Of a DNA stretch of 23,285 nucleotides, positions 15,064-21,558 are shown one piece after another. The DNA comes from an uncultured Haloferula sp. (GTDB lineage: Bacteria > Verrucomicrobiota > Verrucomicrobiae > Verrucomicrobiales > Akkermansiaceae). Below the pieces are notes generated by a model that was not told the origin of the DNA, ran no database searches, and was given only the letters and a program-made list of their open reading frames with translations. The stretch lies in the NCBI GenBank assembly GCA_946885645.1, contig CAMPGU010000027.1, positions 1 to 23,285 on the forward strand, given 5' to 3'. The position numbers and the translations under genes are program-made. Numbering within the stretch: position 1 is the first letter of the stretch; each line of letters starts with the position of its first letter.

Positions 15064-16692
15064 ATGCCCGACTTCACGTATCAGGACCCCTTCCCGCTCG
15101 GTGCCGACGAGACCGAGTACGAGTGCATCTCGACCGCGCACGTGTCGGTCTCGGAGTTCGAGGGAGATCCAATCCTGAAGATCGCGCCGGAGGGCCTGGC
15201 CCTGCTGGCGAACGAAGCGATGAAGGCGATCAACTTCACCCTGCGCCCGAGCCACCTCGCGCAGGTAGCGGCCATTCTCGAGGATCCCGAAGCCACGGAA
15301 AACGACCGGATGGTGGCGCTGATGCTTTTGAAAAATGCGGAGATCGCCGCGAAGGGCATCCTTCCCGCCTGCCAGGATACCGGCACGGCAACCGTGGTCG
15401 CCAAAAAGGGCCAGCAAGTGTGGACCGGCTGCGACGACGCCGAGTGGCTTTCCAAGGGCATCCACAAGACCTACCAAGAGGAAAACCTGCGCTACTCCCA
15501 GACCGCGCCCCTCACGATGTACGAGGAGGCGAACACCAGGACGAACCTGCCCGCCCAGATCGACCTGTACGCCACGGAAGGCGACGCCTATAAGTTCCTC
15601 TTCGTCAGCAAGGGCGGCGGTTCGGCGAACAAGACCTTCCTTTATCAGGAAACGAAGGCGCTGCTGAACCCCAAGCGCCTGAAGGAATTCTGCATCGAAA
15701 AGATGCGCTCCCTCGGCACCGCCGCCTGCCCGCCGTATCACCTCGCCATCGTTGTCGGCGGCACTTCCGCGGAGACTTGCCTGAAGACCGTGAAGCTGGC
15801 CTCCACCCGGTATTACGACGCCCTGCCGACTTCCGGGAACGAGCACGGTCGCGCCTTCCGGGACCTCGAACTGGAGGCGGAGCTTTTGCAGGCCGCCCGC
15901 CAGATCGGCATCGGCGCGCAATTCGGCGGGAAATATTTCGCCTTGGATGTGCGCGTGGTACGCCTGCCGCGCCACGGTGCCTCCTGCCCCGTGGGCATCG
16001 GTGTCTCCTGTTCCGCCGACCGCCAGGCAAAGGCGAAGATCACCAAGGATGGCATCTTCCTCGAAAAGCTGGAGAAGGACCCCGGGCGGTTCATCCCCGA
16101 GAAATACCGCGACTGGAAGTTCAAGGGCGTGGAGATCGACCTCGACCAAGGGATGGAAAAGACGCTCGCCACGCTGAGCAAGTATCCCGTGACCACCGCC
16201 GTTTCACTGAGCGGGACCATCATCGTCGCCCGCGATATCGCCCACGCCAAGATCAAGGAGCGCTTGGACGAAAGCGGCGAACTTCCCGACTACATCAAGG
16301 ATTACCCCGTTTACTATGCCGGCCCCGCCAAGACTCCGGCTGGCTACCCTTCCGGCTCTTTCGGTCCCACGACGGCAGGGCGCATGGATTCCTATGTCGA
16401 TCTCTTCCAGAGCCATGGCGGCTCCCGCGTGATGCTCGCGAAGGGCAACCGCTCCCAAGCCGTGACGGACGCTTGCAAGGCCCACGGCGGCTTCTACCTC
16501 GGCTCCGCGGGGGGGCCTGCCGCCCTGCTGGCGAAGGAACACATCAAGAGTCAGGAGGTCATCGAGTATCCGGAGTTGGGGATGGAAGCGGTATGGAAAA
16601 TCCGCGTGGAGAATTTCCCGGCGTTCATCCTCGTGGACGACAAAGGCAACGATTTCTTCAAGAAAATCAACGAATGCCCGGTGTGCTCCTGA
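15064..16692 (+). CDS. fum: Class I fumarate hydratase (iron-sulfur)
   Basis: A 542-residue cytoplasmic fumarase of the oxygen-sensitive [4Fe-4S] class, which interconverts fumarate and malate in the TCA cycle. It aligns along its whole length with E. coli FumA/FumB (548 residues). The three cluster cysteines are at matching positions: Cys103 in LPACQDTGT, Cys222 in [11 protein letters not shown] and Cys316 in VSCSADRQ. The N-terminal domain carries ISTAHVSV and the SKGGGSANK substrate loop. The C-terminal beta domain has [17 protein letters not shown] and the AGPAKTP...[12 protein letters not shown] signature. The start is ATG at 15064, 51 bases after the upstream terminator, with no clear Shine-Dalgarno sequence. 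It appears monocistronic. The cluster could be assembled through the Suf machinery, part of which is encoded at 1955-5247. Confidence 0.96.
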   Translation: MPDFTYQDPFPLGADETEYECISTAHVSVSEFEGDPILKIAPEGLALLANEAMKAINFTLRPSHLAQVAAILEDPEATENDRMVALMLLKNAEIAAKGILPACQDTGTATVVAKKGQQVWTGCDDAEWLSKGIHKTYQEENLRYSQTAPLTMYEEANTRTNLPAQIDLYATEGDAYKFLFVSKGGGSANKTFLYQETKALLNPKRLKEFCIEKMRSLGTAACPPYHLAIVVGGTSAETCLKTVKLASTRYYDALPTSGNEHGRAFRDLELEAELLQAARQIGIGAQFGGKYFALDVRVVRLPRHGASCPVGIGVSCSADRQAKAKITKDGIFLEKLEKDPGRFIPEKYRDWKFKGVEIDLDQGMEKTLATLSKYPVTTAVSLSGTIIVARDIAHAKIKERLDESGELPDYIKDYPVYYAGPAKTPAGYPSGSFGPTTAGRMDSYVDLFQSHGGSRVMLAKGNRSQAVTDACKAHGGFYLGSAGGPAALLAKEHIKSQEVIEYPELGMEAVWKIRVENFPAFILVDDKGNDFFKKINECPVCS

Positions 16693-16718
16693 AGCCGCAG
16701 GCAGGCATTTGCTAAGAC

Positions 16719-16753
16719 CTCCCGAATATCCATTCCTGCAAAAATTGCGGGAG
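16719..16753. repeat. Inverted repeat in the AT-rich region before the kinase cassette
   Basis: CTCCCG (16719-16724) and CGGGAG (16748-16753) are separated by 23 bases. The region from 16725 to 16796 is clearly richer in A and T than its surroundings (TTTAAAGTAGTATATTGAG near the end). This is the most likely place for the promoter of the kinase cassette. No convincing -10/-35 pair can be fixed by eye. The half-sites could bind a dimeric regulator, but the arms are short. Confidence 0.3.
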
Positions 16754-16804
16754 ACAAGAAGATCATGGCCATATCGGGTTTAAAGTAGTATATTGAGTGT
16801 CCGC

Positions 16805-18841
16805 ATGTTGGAGCAGGATAGACCGGCCATACGAGAGCAGGAGGACGCCCTGTTTTCGGTTACCTTTGAACACGCTGCTATCGGGATGGCGCTGGAGTCG
16901 CTCGAAGGCAGGTGGCTGAAGGTCAACCGTGCCCTGTGCCGTCTGTTGGGATATTCCGAGAAGGACCTTCTGGGCGATCGCTTCCAAGATCACACCCATG
17001 CGGAGGATCTCGAGCCGGATCTGGTCAGGAGGCAGCAACTGCTCGGCGGGGAAATCGCCGCTTATAATCTGGAGAAGCGTTATCTCGACAAGGACGGCAA
17101 GGCGGTTCCGGTCCTGGTGACCGTCTCGCTGGCGCGGACGGACTGCGGCATCCCCCGCTTTTATATTTCCCAGATCCAGGACCTCAGGGAGCGCAACCGG
17201 GCCACGGCGTCGCTGATGCAGGAAAAGGTCCTCCTGGCGAGCCTGATGGACACCAGTCCGGACCACATCTATTTCAAGGACCGCGAGAGCCGGATCATAC
17301 GGGTGAACGGGACGATGGCGAAGCACATGGGCTTCCAAGACCCCGACCAGGCTATCGGTCTGCGGGATATCGATTTCTTCGACGAGGTCCATGCCCGCCA
17401 AGCCCACGAGGACGAGCAGCGGATCATGGCTACCGGCGAGCCCCTTCTTAACAAGGAAGAGAAGGAGGTGTGGCCGGGGGGACGGGTGAGCTGGGTTTCC
17501 ACCACGAAGGTTCCGCGCCGCGACCAGCAAGGCAACATCATCGGAATCATCGGGATTTCCCGCGACATCACCGAGCGCAAGCTGACGGCGGAGAAGATGC
17601 TCCATGACGAGCAGCGCTACCGCTCGCTCGTGAAGGCGACGACGGCGATCGTGTGGAATACCGCGCCTTCCGGGGAATTCGAAACACCCCAGGCCTCCTG
17701 GTCGGCCTTCACCGGTCAGACTTTCGAGCAGCTCCGCGGCTGGGGTTGGCTGGATGCGGTGCATCCGGAAGACCGGGCTTCCACCGCGAGGATCTGGTCG
17801 GAAGCACTCGCCAGCCGGAAAACCTATCTCACGATTCACCGCGTGCTGCGGCACGACGGGATCTACCGCCATCTCTCGGTCCGCGCGGCTCCCTTGCTAG
17901 ACGAGGATGGCGCGGTCATCGAGTGGGTCGGCTTCCATACCGACGTCACCGAGCGGGTGCTCGCCGAGCTCGAGAAAGACCGGCTGAACGACCAGCTCGT
18001 GGAACTTTCGCGGCGTGCAGGGATGAGCGAGGTTGCGACCAGCGTGTTGCACAATGTCGGCAACGTGCTCAACAGCGTGAACATCTCGTGTTCGGTCGTC
18101 ATGGAAAAGGTGCGCCGCTCCCGGATCGAGACCGTGGCCAAGACCGCGGCCCTGCTGAAGGAGCACGCGGATGATCTGGCGGCCTTTCTCACTACCGACC
18201 CGCAGGGACGGCAGCTCCCGGAATTCCTCGGCAAGCTCGCCGGCCGTCTCGCTTCCGAGCAAAGCGAGATCCTGGGGGAGGTGGAGCTGCTGGACCGCAA
18301 CATCGATCACATCTCCCAGATCATCTCCGTCCAGCAGAGCTACGCGAACATCGGTGGCGTCAAGGAGTCGCTGGCGATCGCGAATCTGGTCGAGGATGCC
18401 CTGCGGATGAACATGGTCGCCATGATCCGGCATGAGATCAGGGTCGAGCGCGAGTTCGAGGAGGTCCCGCCGGTGGTCCTGGAAAAACACAAGATCCTCC
18501 AGATTCTGGTGAACCTCATCCGCAATGCAAAGCATGCCCTCAGCGACGGCGGCAATGCGGACAAATGCCTCAAGGTGCGCATCGCCCGGGGGGATGCCGG
18601 CCATCTCGTGATCAGCGTGAGCGACAACGGGATCGGCATCGCGCAGGAAAACTTCACCCGCATCTTCGAGCACGGCTACACGACGAAAACGGACGGCCAC
18701 GGTTTCGGCCTCCACAGCGGTGTATTGGCCGCCCGGGAGATGGGGGGAAGCCTCACCGTTCATAGCGATGGCATCGGCCGCGGGGCCACCTTCGCCTTGG
18801 AATTGCCCTGCGAAATACCTGGATCGGATGCAGGCGGCTGA
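16805..18841 (+). CDS. Soluble triple-PAS sensor histidine kinase
   Basis: A 678-residue cytoplasmic kinase without membrane segments. It has three PAS domains at about 16-131 (FSVTFEHAAIGMAL, ending ISQIQDLRER), 136-251 (SPDHIYFKDRESRI, ending GISRDITERK) and 261-376 (a PAS_3-type fold, HPEDRAS, ending FHTDVTERV). The dimerisation helix carries SVLHNVGNVLNSV with the likely phosphorylated His416. The ATPase domain follows with N-box NLIRNAKHAL, G1 DNGIGI and G2 GHGFGLHSG. Autophosphorylation on His after signal sensing is the family role. No receiver domain is attached. The start is uncertain: ATG at 16805 or TTG at 16793, neither with a ribosome-binding site. It is paralogous to the kinase at 19615-21558. 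The HNVGN H-box lacks the acidic residue usual after the His. Confidence 0.9.
   Translation: MLEQDRPAIREQEDALFSVTFEHAAIGMALESLEGRWLKVNRALCRLLGYSEKDLLGDRFQDHTHAEDLEPDLVRRQQLLGGEIAAYNLEKRYLDKDGKAVPVLVTVSLARTDCGIPRFYISQIQDLRERNRATASLMQEKVLLASLMDTSPDHIYFKDRESRIIRVNGTMAKHMGFQDPDQAIGLRDIDFFDEVHARQAHEDEQRIMATGEPLLNKEEKEVWPGGRVSWVSTTKVPRRDQQGNIIGIIGISRDITERKLTAEKMLHDEQRYRSLVKATTAIVWNTAPSGEFETPQASWSAFTGQTFEQLRGWGWLDAVHPEDRASTARIWSEALASRKTYLTIHRVLRHDGIYRHLSVRAAPLLDEDGAVIEWVGFHTDVTERVLAELEKDRLNDQLVELSRRAGMSEVATSVLHNVGNVLNSVNISCSVVMEKVRRSRIETVAKTAALLKEHADDLAAFLTTDPQGRQLPEFLGKLAGRLASEQSEILGEVELLDRNIDHISQIISVQQSYANIGGVKESLAIANLVEDALRMNMVAMIRHEIRVEREFEEVPPVVLEKHKILQILVNLIRNAKHALSDGGNADKCLKVRIARGDAGHLVISVSDNGIGIAQENFTRIFEHGYTTKTDGHGFGLHSGVLAAREMGGSLTVHSDGIGRGATFALELPCEIPGSDAGG
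18050..18082 (+). repeat. 33-bp exact repeat, copy 1 (kinase H-box)
   Basis: The 33 bases that encode HNVGNVLNSVN, with one base on the 5' side of the His codon boundary included, are identical in this kinase and at 20767-20799 in the second kinase. Flanking codons differ. It marks the most conserved point of the two paralogous catalytic cores. Confidence 0.85.
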
Positions 18842-18960
18842 AATCGATCAAAAGCGGAAGCCGGCCCGCAAGGCCCTGGCCCGGGTGTCCGGCACCGCAG
18901 CGGAAAGCATCTGCGTCCCTGGCGACGGCACCGGCACCGGGGCGAATTTCACCTATGGAA

Positions 18961-18989
18961 CTCCCGCTCCCCCCGAACGGGAACGGGAG
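18961..18989 (+). promoter_or_regulatory. Hairpin between the first kinase and the RedB-like gene
   Basis: CTCCCGCTCCC (18961-18971) pairs with GGGAACGGGAG (18979-18989), one mismatch in 11, around a 7-base loop. No T-run follows, so it is unlikely to be a full terminator. It lies 14 bases before the next start codon and its 3' arm holds the only Shine-Dalgarno-like sequence there, so it may tune expression or mRNA processing within the cassette. The rest of the 162-base gap shows nothing else. Confidence 0.45.
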
Positions 18990-19003
18990 CGAAGCTAACA
19001 GAC

Positions 19004-19627
19004 ATGAAACGACTGCCCATCAATCCCCTTGCGCTAGCGGCCGCCGGCTGGCTGGCTGCGGTGGTCGCCGTGATGGCGATTTTGCTCGTTTATTCGGCTT
19101 CTCCCGGGCCCACGGGGAAGATCCCGGAACGCTGGCCGGCCGGTAGCGGGATCGCCTTCGATCCGAGCCGGTCCAATCTGGTGCTGTTCGCCCATCCCCG
19201 CTGCCCGTGCACGAGAGCGACGCTCGGCGAGCTGGAAATACTCATGGCCCAGAGCAAGGGGCGGCTGAATGCACAAGTGTGGTTCATCAAACCCGCGGAA
19301 GCCGCGGAGGACTGGACAGACACGGCCCTGTGGCGCAAGGCGGCGGCAATCCCGGGAGTGAGTGTCCACCGTGACGAGGGAATGGCCGAAGCCGCGCGCT
19401 TCGGCGCCGGAACCTCCGGCCAGACCTTGGTATATGGCCACGACGGGCGGCTGCTATTTCACGGCGGCATCACCTTGTCCCGCGGTCACTCCGGCGACAA
19501 CGCCGGGCGGAGCGCCGCGCTGGCGTCGCTCGATCACACGCTTTCCCGCGGGCTGGAAACCCCCGTTTTCGGGTGCCCTCTGTTTGCAGCCGAATGCGGG
19601 GAAGGAGAAGTCGCATGCAAGCCATGA
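19004..19627 (+). CDS. Membrane-anchored thioredoxin-fold protein, RedB-like
   Basis: A 207-residue protein with one N-terminal membrane helix (about 8-30) followed by a thioredoxin-like domain, probably facing the periplasm. The redox motif is CPC (Cys67, Cys69) in LVLFAHPRCPCTRATLGEL, at the place where thioredoxins have CxxC. Further marks are a QVWFIKP strand, LVYGHDGRLLFHGGITLSRGHSGDN and a cysteine-bearing tail (TPVFGCPLF Cys191, Cys198, Cys205). The pattern recalls RedB-annotated proteins of Planctomycetota and Proteobacteria, which I believe are often found next to kinases; this is from memory and not checked. It lies between two sensor kinases. The stop overlaps the next gene by 13 bases, which suggests translational coupling. 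It may report redox state or a thiol ligand to the kinases, or act on an exported partner. Confidence 0.75.
   Translation: MKRLPINPLALAAAGWLAAVVAVMAILLVYSASPGPTGKIPERWPAGSGIAFDPSRSNLVLFAHPRCPCTRATLGELEILMAQSKGRLNAQVWFIKPAEAAEDWTDTALWRKAAAIPGVSVHRDEGMAEAARFGAGTSGQTLVYGHDGRLLFHGGITLSRGHSGDNAGRSAALASLDHTLSRGLETPVFGCPLFAAECGEGEVACKP
19601..19608 (+). promoter_or_regulatory. Ribosome-binding site that fixes the start of the second kinase
   Basis: GAAGGAGA is the best Shine-Dalgarno sequence of the cassette. GGAG at 19604-19607 is 7 bases before the ATG at 19615. It lies inside the end of the RedB-like gene and selects this start over the TTG/GTG-type starts further upstream and the ATG at 19624. 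Confidence 0.8.
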
Positions 19628-21558
19628 CAGATTCAGAGAGCCCGGTGGACGAGAGGGCGCGGGCGCATTTCCAGGACGCCCGGGAGAAGATCTACCGGCA
19701 GACGGACCGGTTGTTCGCCAATCTGATGATCGTCCAATGGCTGGCCGGCATCGCCGCCGCCTTGATCATCTCCCCCCGGACGTGGATCGGGGCAGCCAGC
19801 CAGACGCACTGGCATGTATGGGCCGCGATTTTTCTGGGCGGGGCGATCACCGGCTTCCCCGTCTTCCTCGCCAGGAAACACCCGGGGCTCGCCCTCACCC
19901 GCCACACCATCGCAGTGGCCCAGATGCTTTTTTCCGCGCTTCTGATCCATCTCACCGGCGGACGAGTGGAAACCCATTTCCACGTTTTCGGCTCGCTCGC
20001 ATTCCTCGCGATCTACCGTGATTGGAAGGTTCTGGTTTCGGCCACGGTTGTCGTCGCCGTCGATCACTTCCTGCGGGGCGTGTTCTGGCCGCAGTCGGTC
20101 TTCGGGGTGGCGACGGCGAGCCATTGGCGCTGGGTGGAACATGCGGCCTGGGTTCTTTTCGAGGACACGTTTCTCCTCATCTCCACCCGCCAGAGCATCC
20201 GCGACATGTTCGAGGTGGCCTCGCGGCGCGCCCGTCTGGAGAAGCTCAATTCGCAGATTGAAAATCAGGTGACCGAGCGGACGGCGGAGCTGCTGACCGC
20301 GCACCGGGAACTCCAGGACAGCGAGCGGCGCTTTTCGGTCGCCTTCCAGCACGCCTCGATCGGCATGGCCCTGGTGTCGCCGGAGGGGGAGTGGCTGAAG
20401 GTGAATCGGGCGCTTTGCCGTTTGACGGGTTACGAGGAAGGGGAATTTTCCGACAAGACCTTTCAAGAGATGACTCACCCCGAAGATCTGGAGCCCGATC
20501 TCGCCCAAGTGCGGCGAACCCTGGCGGGCGAAATCAGCTCCTATGAAATCGAAAAGCGGTACTTTCATAAGGAAGGCCGGGTGGTGTGGGTCCTGTTGAG
20601 CGCCTCGCTGATCCGGGATAGCCGGGGCCGGCCGCTCCATTTCATTTCCCAGATCCAGGACATCACCGAGCGCAAGGAAGCCGGGGCCCGGCTGGAGACG
20701 ATGCACAAGGAGCTGCTGGAAGCCTCCCGTCGCGCGGGCATGGCGGAAGTGGCCACCAGCGTGCTCCACAATGTCGGCAACGTGCTCAACAGCGTGAACG
20801 TTTCCTGCTCGGTGGTGGCGAACAAGATGAACAAATCCCGCGTCGGCAGCGTCGCCAAGACCGCCCAACTGCTGCGCGAACACTCGGGCGACGCCGTCGC
20901 CTTTTTCACCGAGGATCCAAGGGGCAAGCAGCTCCCGGACTTCCTGGCGAAACTGGCCGAACGGCTTTCGGAGGAGCAGTCGGATGTTCTCCGGGAACTT
21001 CAATTGCTCGGCAAGAATATCGACCACATCCGGGAGATCATCTCCATGCAGCAGAACTACGCAAAGCTCTCCACCTTCACGGAAACCGTGGAAGTGACCG
21101 ACCTGGTGGAGGACAGCCTGCACATGACGAACCATGCCTTGGTGCGTCACGACGTGAAGGTGATCCGCGACTATGAAACGGTGCCTCCCATCACTGTCGA
21201 AAAGCACAAGGCGGTGCAGATCCTGGTGAATCTGATCCGGAACGCGAAGCAAGCCTGCGACGAGGCCGGGTCCCCCGACAAGAAGATGACCGTGCGTGTG
21301 AGCGGCGGCGACGGGCAGGTCCGCGTCGCGGTGATCGACAACGGGATAGGTATCCCGGCGGAGAATTTGACGCGCATTTTCGAGCACGGCTTCACCACGA
21401 AACAAAACGGCCACGGCTTCGGCCTCCATAGCGGTGCCCTGGCGGCACAGGAGATGGGCGGGCGTCTCACCGTCCACAGCAACGGCGGTGGAGCCGGTTC
21501 CACCTTCACCCTCGAGCTGCCGACGAGTCCTCCGGCAGAAAAGAAACCCACTGCATGA
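19615..21558 (+). CDS. Membrane sensor histidine kinase with histidine-rich six-helix domain and PAS
   Basis: A 647-residue inner-membrane kinase. Residues 30-190 hold about six hydrophobic helices of a MASE-like sensor with many histidines in or near the membrane (His65, His67, His97, His112, His121, His123, His151, His170, His176), including GGRVETHFHVFGSLAFLAIYRDW and VDHFLRG. A coiled-coil (about 195-230) leads to one PAS domain (230-345, FSVAFQHASIGMAL to FISQIQDITER). Then comes the catalytic core: SVLHNVGNVLNSV with His385, N-box NLIRNAKQAC, G1 DNGIGI, G2 GHGFGLHSG. The PAS and core closely resemble those of the kinase at 16805. The start overlaps the RedB-like gene by 13 bases and its stop overlaps the next start (ATGA). 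The histidines could bind heme or a metal ion; this is an inference. Confidence 0.9.
   Translation: MQAMTDSESPVDERARAHFQDAREKIYRQTDRLFANLMIVQWLAGIAAALIISPRTWIGAASQTHWHVWAAIFLGGAITGFPVFLARKHPGLALTRHTIAVAQMLFSALLIHLTGGRVETHFHVFGSLAFLAIYRDWKVLVSATVVVAVDHFLRGVFWPQSVFGVATASHWRWVEHAAWVLFEDTFLLISTRQSIRDMFEVASRRARLEKLNSQIENQVTERTAELLTAHRELQDSERRFSVAFQHASIGMALVSPEGEWLKVNRALCRLTGYEEGEFSDKTFQEMTHPEDLEPDLAQVRRTLAGEISSYEIEKRYFHKEGRVVWVLLSASLIRDSRGRPLHFISQIQDITERKEAGARLETMHKELLEASRRAGMAEVATSVLHNVGNVLNSVNVSCSVVANKMNKSRVGSVAKTAQLLREHSGDAVAFFTEDPRGKQLPDFLAKLAERLSEEQSDVLRELQLLGKNIDHIREIISMQQNYAKLSTFTETVEVTDLVEDSLHMTNHALVRHDVKVIRDYETVPPITVEKHKAVQILVNLIRNAKQACDEAGSPDKKMTVRVSGGDGQVRVAVIDNGIGIPAENLTRIFEHGFTTKQNGHGFGLHSGALAAQEMGGRLTVHSNGGGAGSTFTLELPTSPPAEKKPTA
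20767..20799 (+). repeat. 33-bp exact repeat, copy 2 (kinase H-box)
   Basis: Identical to 18050-18082 in the first kinase. It encodes the segment around the phosphorylated histidine. Confidence 0.85.
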
